A stretch of 24,322 nt of DNA from Thermoleophilia bacterium UBA2241. GTDB lineage: Bacteria; Actinomycetota; Thermoleophilia; UBA2241. The stretch lies in NCBI GenBank assembly GCA_002347645.1, contig DDYF01000014.1, forward strand, positions 1 to 24,322, given 5' to 3'. Below the pieces are notes generated by a model. That model worked only from the letters and a program-made list of their open reading frames with translations. It had not been told where the DNA came from and did not search any database. Positions 7,134-14,414 of the stretch are shown here, in pieces. The translations under genes were made by a program, and so were the position numbers. The first letter of the stretch is position 1. Each line of letters begins with the position of its first letter.

Positions 7134-8396
7134 ATGCGCCGCAGACTGCTCGTGCTCACCGCAACGCTCCTCGCCGCCACGGCCGGGTTGATCGCCTCTC
7201 TCGTGACGACGCCGGGCGCGCCGGAAGCGCAGGCGCAGCCTGCGCTGGGGCGTGCCGACGCCTCGTCCGTCCCCGCCCAGGACCTCGCCGCACCGCTCGA
7301 CCAGTTCGGCCTTGAGCTCCTCCGGCTTCAAGCGGAGAGATCGCCCGGCGGCAACGTCGTCGTCTCCCCGTTCTCGCTGCACGCCGTCCTGTCGATGGTC
7401 TTGAACGGCGCCGAGGGCGAGACGGCGCTCGAGATGCGGCGCGCGCTTGACCTGGAAGATCTCGCCGGTGACGTCAACCAGGGCTGGGCCGACCTCATCA
7501 CGCTCGCGCAAGCCGGCAAGGAGCACGAGGTGCGCGTCGCCGACTCCCTGTGGTTGCGCGACGGGGTCGCCCTTCGTCAGCCGTTCCTCGACACCAATCG
7601 GGACTACTTCGCCGCCGAGATGCGCGAGCTCGCGAACGATCCCGACGAGGCGGCCGCCGCGATCAACGACTGGGTGGAGGACCACACCGCGGGCCGCATC
7701 AAGGACATCGTGCAACCGAGCTCGTTCAACGACCAGACGATCCTCGCGCTGTTCAACACGATCCATCTCAAGGCGAAGTGGGAGCACTTCGAGGATGACG
7801 GGACGAAAGACGAGCCGTTCACCCTGGCCGGGGGGGAGAAGACCGACGTGCCCATGATGCACGCTTTCACGCTCGAAGCCCCGGTGACGCGGAGCGAGCG
7901 CTACGACGCGGTCGCCCTGAGCACGAAGGGGCCGGTCACCGTCTGGGTGGCCGTGCCGAAGAAGGGCGTGGGCGCCGAGCAACTGCTGCGGGAGTTCGAC
8001 GCGCGGCAGCTGGAGGCTCTGTATCGCGACGCGCGCGTCGCGACCGGCAGCCTCGCCCTGCCGCGCTTCACCACCACTTACGAGGCGCAAGACCTCGAGG
8101 CCGACCTCGCCGCCATGGGCATGCCGCGGGCGTTCTCTCCGAACGACGCCGAGTTCGCCGGCATCGCCGACGTGGGCCCCCGCCGCGTCTTCATCTCGAA
8201 GGTCGTGCAAAGGACGTTCGTCGAGTTCAACGAGGAGGGCGTCGAGGCGGCCGCCGCGTCCGGCGCCATCATGGAGGATACGGGCATGCCGCTGGTGGAG
8301 TTCGACATCCGCGCCGACCGCCCGTTCTTGTTCGTACTCACCGAGAAGGAGACGCAGGCGCCGCTGTTCATGGGGCTGGTCCGCGACCCGCGCTGA
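7134..8396 (+). CDS. Secreted serpin (serine protease inhibitor family)
   Basis: A 420-residue protein with a serpin core from about residue 55 to the end. Recognisable blocks are NVVVSPFSLHAVLSMVLNGA, VADSLWLRDG, INDWVEDHTAGRIKDIV, LFNTIHLKAKWEHFE and the C-terminal DRPFLFVLTEKETQAPLFMG. The hinge EEGVEAAAASG (from residue 367) is rich in small residues, which in this family marks inhibitory members. P14 is Val rather than the usual Thr/Ser. By nominal spacing P1 is Thr383, in MEDTGMP, so the target protease cannot be predicted. The N-terminus (MRRR, hydrophobic run, then AQAQPA) is a signal peptide without a lipobox, so the protein is probably exported. The ATG at 7134 has GGAGG four bases upstream. 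A hairpin follows the stop. Confidence 0.94.
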   Translation: MRRRLLVLTATLLAATAGLIASLVTTPGAPEAQAQPALGRADASSVPAQDLAAPLDQFGLELLRLQAERSPGGNVVVSPFSLHAVLSMVLNGAEGETALEMRRALDLEDLAGDVNQGWADLITLAQAGKEHEVRVADSLWLRDGVALRQPFLDTNRDYFAAEMRELANDPDEAAAAINDWVEDHTAGRIKDIVQPSSFNDQTILALFNTIHLKAKWEHFEDDGTKDEPFTLAGGEKTDVPMMHAFTLEAPVTRSERYDAVALSTKGPVTVWVAVPKKGVGAEQLLREFDARQLEALYRDARVATGSLALPRFTTTYEAQDLEADLAAMGMPRAFSPNDAEFAGIADVGPRRVFISKVVQRTFVEFNEEGVEAAAASGAIMEDTGMPLVEFDIRADRPFLFVLTEKETQAPLFMGLVRDPR

Positions 8397-8401
8397 CTTG
8401 C

Positions 8402-8432
8402 CGGCGCGCCGGTCGAAGCTGGCGGCGCGCCG
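8402..8432. terminator. GC hairpin after the serpin gene
   Basis: CGGCGCGCCG occurs at 8402-8411 and again at 8423-8432. The sequence is its own reverse complement, so the copies can pair as a 10-bp stem with an 11-base loop, six bases after the serpin stop. There is no T-tract. Confidence 0.45.
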
Positions 8433-8493
8433 CTGTACGCTCGTCCGTGCCACGACCAGCGACGGCGGCCACGTGCCGCGCGAAAGAGGCGAC

Positions 8494-8757
8494 GTGAGCA
8501 CACCGGACGATCCCGGGCGCCCCACCTTCGAGTGGGGACCCACCATCGACGAACAGCTGTGCAACGGCTGTCGCACCTGCGCCGACTTCTGCCACAAGGG
8601 CGTCTTCGAAGAGCGCGACGGCAAGGTCTGGGTCGTCGTCAAGACGAACTGCGTGCCGGGCTGTTCGCACTGTGGTTCGCTCTGCGAGCAGGACGCGATC
8701 TCCTTCCCGACGGTGGAGGACATCAAGCGCTGGCGGGCGCAGTCGGCGAAGTCCTGA
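8494..8757 (+). CDS. Two-cluster 4Fe-4S ferredoxin
   Basis: An 87-residue ferredoxin. The first cluster motif is CNGCRTCADFC (Cx2Cx2Cx3C). The second is CVPGCSHCGSLC, with a Cx3C spacing at its start in place of the usual Cx2C. Two [4Fe-4S] clusters and a soluble electron-carrier role follow from the motifs; the redox partners are not visible. The GTG at 8494 is preferred because AAAGAGGC lies just before it. An upstream GTG at 8473 would add seven residues. The next gene encodes a glutaredoxin-like fusion 73 bp downstream on the same strand, so a shared redox role is possible but not shown. Confidence 0.88.
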   Translation: MSTPDDPGRPTFEWGPTIDEQLCNGCRTCADFCHKGVFEERDGKVWVVVKTNCVPGCSHCGSLCEQDAISFPTVEDIKRWRAQSAKS

Positions 8758-8830
8758 GCGCGCATCTCCCTTGCGCGCTCGCGCCGGGCGGTGCCACACT
8801 CGCGCATCCGCCGAACCGCGGGAGGTGACC

Positions 8831-9463
8831 GTGCTGACGCTCCGTCAGGTCGAGTGGTGCCCGTACTGCCACATGGTGCGGCAGGTCATGACGGAGCTCG
8901 GCCTGACGTACGTGACGGTCAACGTGCCGGCGCGTCGCGAGGAGCGGGCCGAGCTCCTCGCGCTGACCGGCCAGGCTGTGGTCCCCGCACTTCAGGACGG
9001 GGATCGCGTCGTCGTCGGCTCCGCGCGCGTCATCGCGCACCTGCGCGCCTCCTACCCTGCACCGGCGGACGCGCCCGACCACCTCGTGGCCGGCAGATAC
9101 CGGAGCGCGGCCACGTCGCCGCTGGGCCACGCCGCCGCCAGGTCACGTCTGCGCGAGCTGTTGGCGGGCCATGGGCTCGCGGTGTTCGCCGAGGTCGACG
9201 GCGCGTCCATCGCGGGAGGACTGCCCGTCGACTACACGCTGCTGATGGTCGGTGTCCCGGCCGCGGCGACCAAGGCGTTCGCGATCGATCCCGCCATGCC
9301 GGCCGCGGTGGCGCTGCCGGTCGCAGTGTACGCCGTCGACGGTGGCTGCGCGCTCGCGGCGCCGGACCCCGTCGGCCAGGTGTGGCTCTACGGCGACACC
9401 GCGCTGAACAAGCTGCAGCGTTTGGTGCGTGAGCGCGTCGACGCGGTGTTCGCCGCGTTCTGA
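8831..9463 (+). CDS. Glutaredoxin-like domain fused to a DUF302 domain
   Basis: A 210-residue two-domain protein. Residues 1-75 are glutaredoxin-like: a strand, then WCPYCHMVRQVM with redox pair Cys10/Cys13, then VVPALQDGDRVV (the cis-Pro region) and a GSARVIAHL helix. Residues 107-205 match DUF302: LRELLAGHGLAVFAEVDG, DYTLLMVGVPAAATKAF, then VALPVAVYAVDGG. DUF302 proteins are small and of unknown function. The fusion suggests that the DUF302 part binds a substrate or cofactor handled by the thiol pair. The GTG at 8831 lies five bases after GGGAGG; an in-frame GTG at 8825 overlaps that site and is less likely. It lies downstream of the ferredoxin gene. Confidence 0.87.
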   Translation: MLTLRQVEWCPYCHMVRQVMTELGLTYVTVNVPARREERAELLALTGQAVVPALQDGDRVVVGSARVIAHLRASYPAPADAPDHLVAGRYRSAATSPLGHAAARSRLRELLAGHGLAVFAEVDGASIAGGLPVDYTLLMVGVPAAATKAFAIDPAMPAAVALPVAVYAVDGGCALAAPDPVGQVWLYGDTALNKLQRLVRERVDAVFAAF

Positions 9464-9501
9464 GCCTGCGTCGCGACCCGTCTCACCGGAGCAAGACCTG
9501 A

Positions 9502-9519
9502 CGGCGCCGACGGGCGCCG
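9502..9519. terminator. Short GC hairpin between convergent genes
   Basis: CGGCGCC (9502-9508), loop GACG, then GGCGCCG (9513-9519) form a perfect 7-bp stem. It is in the 60-bp gap between the ends of the glutaredoxin fusion (+) and accA (-), the expected end of the long fatty-acid operon. There is no T-tract. Confidence 0.45.
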
Positions 9520-9523
9520 GGCC

Positions 9524-10543
9524 TCACGGACGCATGTCGGGGATCGCCGACAGCACCGTGCCGCCGGCGTCGGGCTCGGCCCACACGCCGAGCCTGCGGA
9601 ACCGTTCGCGGCGCCGTGCGCGGCGTGTCTCGGGCTCGACCTGGTCGAGCTCCGCCAGCGCCGCGCCGATCGCTTCGCCGACCTTCGCGGCGGCCGCTTC
9701 GGGGTTGTTGTGGGCGCCGCCGCGCGGCTCTTCCACCACCTTCTCGACGACACCGAGCTCGTAGAGCTGCGAGGCCGTGGGGTGGAGCGCCTCCGCCGCC
9801 TGGGGCGCAAAGGCCGCGTCGCGCCAGAGGATCGCGGCGCACCCCTCGGGAGAGATGACGGAGTACGTCGCGTTCTCCTGCATGAGGACGCGGTCGGCGA
9901 CGGCCAGCGCGAGGGCTCCTCCGGACCCGCCCTCGCCGATCACCGTCGCCACGACGGGCACCGTGAGGCGCGCCATCTTGAGCATGGTCTCGGCGATCGC
10001 GCGCGCCTGCCCGCCCTCTTCGGCGGCGACGCCCGGGTACGCGCCGGGGGTGTCGACGAAGGTGAGCACCGGCAGGGCGTGCCGCTCGGCGAGCGAGAAG
10101 AGGCGCTGCGCCTTGCGGTACCCCTCGGGGCGCGCCATCCCGAAGTTGTGCACCGTCTGCTCGTCGAGGGTGCGCCCCTTCTGGTGGCCGACGACCAGGA
10201 CGGCGCGGTCGCCGAACCAGCCGATCCCGCCGACGATGGCCGGGTCGTCGGCACGCAGCCGGTCGCCCTTGAGCTCCTCGAACCCGTCGATCAGCGTGGC
10301 GATGTAGTCGCGCGTGCGCGGCCGGTCCCTGTGGCGCGCGATCTCGACCGTCAGCCAGGCGTCACGGCGTCTCTTCTCGTGCTGAAGCCTCTTCAGGCGG
10401 CCCTGGAGCTTCTCCACTTCCTCCGACAAATGAACGCCAGGCAAGAGCGGCAATCGCCCGAGCTCCGTCAGCCGTTGCCTGAGCCAACCCTCTCTTGCTT
10501 CGGCCTCGCGCTCGTCGTGTGTCTCGTCGTTCAGGGGTGTCAC
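9524..10543 (-). CDS. accA: Acetyl-CoA carboxylase carboxyltransferase subunit alpha
   Basis: A 339-residue AccA. It pairs with AccD to move the carboxyl group from carboxybiotin to acetyl-CoA, giving malonyl-CoA in the cytoplasm. Family blocks run in order: LSEEVEKLQGRLKRLQ, AIVGGIGWF, VVGHQKGRTLDEQ, NFGMARPEGYRKAQRL, TFVDTPGAYPG, VIGEGGSGGALAL, YSVISPEGCAAILWRDA and EPRGGAHNNPEAA. The GTG at 10543 lies inside accD and has only a poorly spaced GGAAGG before it. A TTG at 10453 with GGAG nine bases upstream would give 309 residues, close to the E. coli length. Either start leaves a long out-of-frame overlap with accD, reaching codons conserved in AccA. It is the last gene of the operon. Confidence 0.93.
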   Translation of the reverse strand: MTPLNDETHDEREAEAREGWLRQRLTELGRLPLLPGVHLSEEVEKLQGRLKRLQHEKRRRDAWLTVEIARHRDRPRTRDYIATLIDGFEELKGDRLRADDPAIVGGIGWFGDRAVLVVGHQKGRTLDEQTVHNFGMARPEGYRKAQRLFSLAERHALPVLTFVDTPGAYPGVAAEEGGQARAIAETMLKMARLTVPVVATVIGEGGSGGALALAVADRVLMQENATYSVISPEGCAAILWRDAAFAPQAAEALHPTASQLYELGVVEKVVEEPRGGAHNNPEAAAAKVGEAIGAALAELDQVEPETRRARRRERFRRLGVWAEPDAGGTVLSAIPDMRP

Positions 10544-11363
10544 CCCCTTCCAGGAGTCGCAGGTAGTTGCCGACCTTCGTCTTGAGCTCCTTGCGCGGCA
10601 CGACCGCGTCCAGGTGCCCGAGCTCGAGGTTGCGTTCGGCGGTGCTGAATCCCTCGGGGAGGGCCTCGCGCGTCGTCTGCTGGATGACGCGAGGCCCGCT
10701 GAAGTAGAGCTTGGCCCCCGGTTCCGCGATGCAGATGTCGGCCAGGGTCGCGAAGCTCGCCACGACACCCCCCGTGCACGGGTCGACCAGGACCGCGACG
10801 AAGGGCGTCCCCGCCTCGTTCACCACGTCCACCGCACAGCTGGTCTTCGCCATCTGCATCAGCGAAAGGACGCCCTCCTGCATTCTCGCGCCACCCGAAC
10901 TGCAGACGGCGACCAGCGGCAGGTCCTGCGCGGCGGCCAGCTCCGCGCTGCGCCAGAGCTTCTCGCCGACGACGCTGCCCATACTCCCGCCGAGGAAGCC
11001 GAAGTCCATGACGGCGAGGACACAGGCGTTGCCCTCGATCGTCGCCGATCCGGTGACGATCGCCTCCGCGAGACCGGTCTTGGCCTGCGCCTCTCGGACC
11101 CGGTCCGGGTACGCCTCGAGATCAGTGAATCCCAGCGGGTCGAGCGTGCGCACGAACGGCCACAACTCGCTGAAGCTCTCCGGGTCCGCCAGTTGACGGA
11201 TGCGCTCGCCGGCGGTGATGCGCGTGTGGAAGCCGCAGTACGGGCACACGAAGAGGTTGCCACGCACGTCGGCCAGGCGCGCGCCGTCCTTGCACGAGGG
11301 GCAGATCCACTCGGGCTTCGCGGGGCGGGAGTCCCTGCGCTCTATCTCGACGGTGACGCTCAT
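10362..11363 (-). CDS. accD: Acetyl-CoA carboxylase carboxyltransferase subunit beta
   Basis: A 333-residue AccD. An N-terminal zinc ribbon is visible as CPSC and CPYC about 15 residues apart. The crotonase-like core follows with MDFGFLGGSMGSVVGEK, VCSSGGARMQEG, LVDPCTGGVVASFA, IAEPGAKLYFSGPRVI and a closing segment ELKTKVGNYLRLLEGG. After that core lies a 60-odd-residue tail rich in Arg, Ala, Gly and Glu with no family match that I know. Its codons are the same bases that encode the start of AccA in another frame, so the tail may be a by-product of the overlap. It lies 19 bp after fabF. With AccA it forms the transferase half of the enzyme; accB and accC are not in the window. Confidence 0.94.
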   Translation of the reverse strand: MSVTVEIERRDSRPAKPEWICPSCKDGARLADVRGNLFVCPYCGFHTRITAGERIRQLADPESFSELWPFVRTLDPLGFTDLEAYPDRVREAQAKTGLAEAIVTGSATIEGNACVLAVMDFGFLGGSMGSVVGEKLWRSAELAAAQDLPLVAVCSSGGARMQEGVLSLMQMAKTSCAVDVVNEAGTPFVAVLVDPCTGGVVASFATLADICIAEPGAKLYFSGPRVIQQTTREALPEGFSTAERNLELGHLDAVVPRKELKTKVGNYLRLLEGGDTPERRDTRRARGRSKRGLAQATADGARAIAALAWRSFVGGSGEAPGPPEEASAREETP

Positions 11364-11382
11364 TTGCGACGGGCGGGCAGCG

Positions 11383-12639
11383 TCAGCCGTCGAACCGGCG
11401 GAACACCAGGGTCACGTTGTGCCCGCCGAAGCCGAAGCTGTTGGACGCTGCCGCGTCGACCTTCATGAAGCGCGCCTCGAGCGGGATGAAGTCGAGGTCG
11501 CACTCGGGGTCGGGGTCGGTGAGGTTGATGGTGGGCGGGGCGAGACTGTTGACCACGGTGAGCACGGTGGCGACCGCCTCGATCGCCCCGGACGCGCCCA
11601 GGCAATGGCCGATCATCGACTTGTTGGAGGAGATGGCGACCTTCCTGGCGTGGCCGCCCAGGGCGACCTTGACCGCCCTGACCTCGGCGACGTCGCCGGC
11701 GAGCGTCGCCGTGCCGTGCGCGTTGATGTACGCCAGGTCGGAGGGCTCGAGCCCGGCAAGGTCCATGGCCGCCATCATCGCGCGAGCCTGCGATCTGCCG
11801 GTCTCGTCGGGCGCCGTCATGTGGAACGAGTCGGAGCTCAGCCCGACGCCGGCCAGCTCGGCGTAGATCCGCGCGTCGCGGCGGAGCGCGTGCTCGAGCT
11901 CCTCGAGCACAATGCAGCCGGCGCCTTCGCCGATGACGAAGCCGTCGCGACCGGCATCGAACGGGCGTGAGGCCCCCGTCGGGTCGTCGTTGCGGCGCGA
12001 CAGCGAACGCGCCGAGGCGAACCCGGCTACGCCGATGGCGGAGATGGGCGCCTCACTGCCGCCCGCGAACATCACCTCGGCGTCGCCGCGACGGATCACG
12101 TGGAAGGCCTGCGCGATGGCGTCCGAGCCCGCCGCACAGGCGGTGCATGTGGCGCTGAGCGGACCCTTCGTCCCCAGCTCGAGCGAGACCTGCGCGGCAC
12201 CCATGTTCGGGATCATCATCGGTATCAGGAGAGGATTCGTGCGTTCGGGGCCGTGAGCGAGCAGCTTCTCGATCTCGACGTGCAACGTCTGGAGACCGCC
12301 CACCCCGCTGCCGATCACGGCGCCGGTGCGCTCCGGGTCGGAGCGCGGGTCGAACGCCGCGTCGTCACGGGCGATGGCGGCGGCCACGACCGCGTAACGG
12401 CTGAAGAGGTCGAGGCGCCGTACGGTACGCTTCGCCAGATACACCTCGGGATCGAAACCGTCGACCTCGGCGGCGATGTGAACGCGCTGCTCGGTGTGGT
12501 CGAAGCGCGTGATCTCTCCCACCCCCGATTCACCCGACACGAGCCGTCGCCAGAGCGTATCGACGTCACAGCCGAGTGGCGACACGACGCCCATCCCGGT
12601 GACGACGACGCGGCGCGCCGGCTGGGTGGTGGCGCTCAT
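11383..12639 (-). CDS. fabF: Beta-ketoacyl-ACP synthase II
   Basis: A 418-residue condensing enzyme that extends acyl-ACP with malonyl-ACP. The Cys-His-His set is visible: Cys168 in TACAAGSDAI, His in YINAHGTAT, and His in SNKSMIGHCLGASGA. The start VVVTGMGVVSPLG, the GEGAGCIVLEE block and the end NSFGFGGHNVTLVF are typical of FabF. The ATG at 12639 has GAGAGGGTGAG upstream. In many bacteria acpP lies directly before fabF; here only 78 bp separate it from fabG and there is no room for acpP. It is followed closely by accD, which would supply malonyl-CoA. Confidence 0.96.
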   Translation of the reverse strand: MSATTQPARRVVVTGMGVVSPLGCDVDTLWRRLVSGESGVGEITRFDHTEQRVHIAAEVDGFDPEVYLAKRTVRRLDLFSRYAVVAAAIARDDAAFDPRSDPERTGAVIGSGVGGLQTLHVEIEKLLAHGPERTNPLLIPMMIPNMGAAQVSLELGTKGPLSATCTACAAGSDAIAQAFHVIRRGDAEVMFAGGSEAPISAIGVAGFASARSLSRRNDDPTGASRPFDAGRDGFVIGEGAGCIVLEELEHALRRDARIYAELAGVGLSSDSFHMTAPDETGRSQARAMMAAMDLAGLEPSDLAYINAHGTATLAGDVAEVRAVKVALGGHARKVAISSNKSMIGHCLGASGAIEAVATVLTVVNSLAPPTINLTDPDPECDLDFIPLEARFMKVDAAASNSFGFGGHNVTLVFRRFDG

Positions 12640-12717
12640 CGGGTCTCACCCTCTCGCACGGCCATCTGCTTCATCTCCGGCCCGATCCGCGGGGCGCCGT
12701 CCGGCTCACGGCCGGCA
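12640..12717 (-). other. fabG-fabF gap where acpP is usually found
   Basis: A 78-bp spacer, too short for an acyl carrier protein (about 75-80 codons), and I see no DSL phosphopantetheine motif in it. It holds a weak 5-bp hairpin (CCGGC/GCCGG, 12701-12715) and the fabF ribosome site. A 12-codon reading frame (12636-12674) ends in an ATGA overlap with fabF but is probably chance. Confidence 0.6.
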
Positions 12718-13476
12718 TCAGATGCCGAGTCCTCCGTCGACCGGCAGGGTCACGCCGGTGATGAACCGTGCCGAGGGCGAGGCAAGGAAGACGATCGCGT
12801 TCGCCACGTCGTCGGTCGCGCCGATCGCACGCAGCGGCGTGTTGTCGACGATCAGCTTGCGCGTCTCCTCGGGCAGAGCCTGGGTCATCGCCGTGTCGAT
12901 GTAGCCGGGCGCGATCGCGTTCACTCGGATGCCCCGGGCGCCGAGTTCCTTGGCCAGCGACTTCGTGAGTCCGATGATGCCGGCCTTGGCGGCGCTGTAG
13001 TTGGCCTGACCGGCGTTGCCCCTCCGCCCCACGACGCTCGACACGTTGATGATACAGCCCGCGCGGCGCCGGAACATGCGCCGCGCCGCCGCCTTCGACA
13101 CGAGAAAGGTGCCGCGCAGGTGCGTGGCGATCACGGCGTCGAAGTCGGTCGGATCCATCATCATGATGAGGTTGTCGCGCGTGATGCCGGCATTGTTGAC
13201 CACGATGCTCAACGGACCGAGGTCACTCTCGATGCGGCCGACCATGGCGTCGACCTGCTCGGCGTCGGCGACGTCGGCCGGGACGGCGATACCCCTTCGT
13301 CCGAGGCCCTCGACCTCGGTCACCACAGCCGTGCAAGCCGCCTCGTTCGTGCCCACGTCGTTCACGGCGACGTCGGCCCCGGCCGCGGCCAGCGCCAGCG
13401 CCACGTCGCGGCCGATGCCGCGCCCGGCGCCGGTGACCAGCGCCACCCCGCCGCTCAGGTCCAGTTCCAGCGTCAT
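12718..13476 (-). CDS. fabG: 3-oxoacyl-ACP reductase
   Basis: A 252-residue short-chain dehydrogenase that reduces 3-oxoacyl-ACP with NADPH. Visible are the nucleotide motif VTGAGRGIGRDVA, NNAGITRDNLIMMM (the Asn and the substrate-loop Arg), and the catalytic Ser147, Tyr160 and Lys164 in INVSSVVGRRGNAGQANYSA and the residues after it. NAIAPGYIDTAMT and the C-terminal ITGVTLPVDGGLGI are classic FabG. The ATG at 13476 overlaps the fabD stop as ATGA, so the two are translationally coupled. Length and motifs match the housekeeping enzyme rather than a generic short-chain dehydrogenase, and the operon supports this. Confidence 0.96.
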   Translation of the reverse strand: MTLELDLSGGVALVTGAGRGIGRDVALALAAAGADVAVNDVGTNEAACTAVVTEVEGLGRRGIAVPADVADAEQVDAMVGRIESDLGPLSIVVNNAGITRDNLIMMMDPTDFDAVIATHLRGTFLVSKAAARRMFRRRAGCIINVSSVVGRRGNAGQANYSAAKAGIIGLTKSLAKELGARGIRVNAIAPGYIDTAMTQALPEETRKLIVDNTPLRAIGATDDVANAIVFLASPSARFITGVTLPVDGGLGI

Positions 13477-14405
13477 GGTGCCTCCAGGTACGTTCCGTCG
13501 TCGGCGGCGGCGGCGAGCGTCGCGGCGTCCGACACGCGAGCCACAGTGGCCTGCGGCGCGATACGCCGCACCAGCCCGCTCAGTACGCTGCCGGGTCCTA
13601 TCTCCAGGAAGGCATCATACCCTGCGGCGAAGAGCGCGCTCACGGCCGGCGCGAAGCGCACGGGCGAGACGAGCTGCCGCTGAAGCAGGGACTCGAGGTC
13701 GTCGCTCTCGAAGCGCAGGCTCGTGGCCGAGAAGAACGGCGGGTCGGGGCGGCGCCAGTCGACCGCCTCGAGCTCGACGCTCAGCGGTTCCAGTGCCGGT
13801 GCGATGAGGGGCGAGTGGAAGGCGCCGCTCACGGCGAGGGGGACCACCTTCTTCGCGCCCGCCGCGGCGGCGCCCGCCGTCAGCTTCGCCAGCCCGTCAA
13901 GCGTCCCGCTCACCACCACCTGTCCAGGTGCGTTGTAGTTCGCCGGCCACACGCCGTCGGTCTCTGCGCACAGCGCGTCGACGACATCGTCGGCCAGGCC
14001 GATCACGGCCGCCATGCTGCCGGGAGCGCGCTCGGACGCGGCGAGCATCTCCTCGCCTCGCCGCCGCACCACGCGCAGGGCGGCGCGGAAGTCACACGCT
14101 CCGGTGGCCACGAGGGCGGAGTAGTCGCCGAGACTGTGGCCGATCGCCGCGTCGAAGCGCAGCCCCTCCCGGTGCAACAGGCGCCAGATCCCCACCGACA
14201 CGGTGAGGAGGGCGGGTTGCGTACGGTCGGTGCGCGCAAGGTCGGCGGCCGAGGCGTGCGCGCACATAGCCTCGACGTCGTACCCGAGCTCCACAGACGC
14301 CTCGACGAACGTGCGCCGCATGACCGGGTCGGCGGCCGCGAGGTCACAGCCCATGCCGACGGTCTGGGACCCCTGGCCGGGGAACATCACGACAAGCTTC
14401 TTCAC
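13473..14405 (-). CDS. fabD: Malonyl-CoA:ACP transacylase
   Basis: A 310-residue transacylase that moves malonyl from CoA to the acyl carrier protein. The oxyanion-hole motif FPGQGSQTVGMG is near the start. The nucleophile Ser91 is in GHSLGDY (usually GHSLGEY), and the catalytic His197 is in SGAFHSPLI. PVRFAPAV and FLEIGPGSVLSGL complete the family pattern. The ATG at 14405 follows fabH by nine bases. The Glu-to-Asp change next to the nucleophile loop is mild and the enzyme should be active. The C-terminus is about 10-15 residues longer than the core and overlaps fabG by four bases. Confidence 0.95.
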   Translation of the reverse strand: MKKLVVMFPGQGSQTVGMGCDLAAADPVMRRTFVEASVELGYDVEAMCAHASAADLARTDRTQPALLTVSVGIWRLLHREGLRFDAAIGHSLGDYSALVATGACDFRAALRVVRRRGEEMLAASERAPGSMAAVIGLADDVVDALCAETDGVWPANYNAPGQVVVSGTLDGLAKLTAGAAAAGAKKVVPLAVSGAFHSPLIAPALEPLSVELEAVDWRRPDPPFFSATSLRFESDDLESLLQRQLVSPVRFAPAVSALFAAGYDAFLEIGPGSVLSGLVRRIAPQATVARVSDAATLAAAADDGTYLEAP

Positions 14406-14414
14406 GAGCCTAAG

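Noticed and set aside
8771..8800. TTGCGC-18-CACACT as a promoter for the glutaredoxin fusion
   Set aside because: The -10 is weak and the spacing is not optimal; such matches are common in this DNA.
6498..8807. Very long minus-strand open frame running through the serpin gene
   Set aside because: Only its last 142 codons (from 6926) match a family. The rest lies opposite the serpin and ferredoxin genes and has the low-complexity make-up of antisense frames in GC-rich DNA.
12636..12674. A 12-codon leader frame ending ATGA into fabF
   Set aside because: The GGAG directly abuts its ATG, so it lacks a usable ribosome site, and it is too short to separate from chance.
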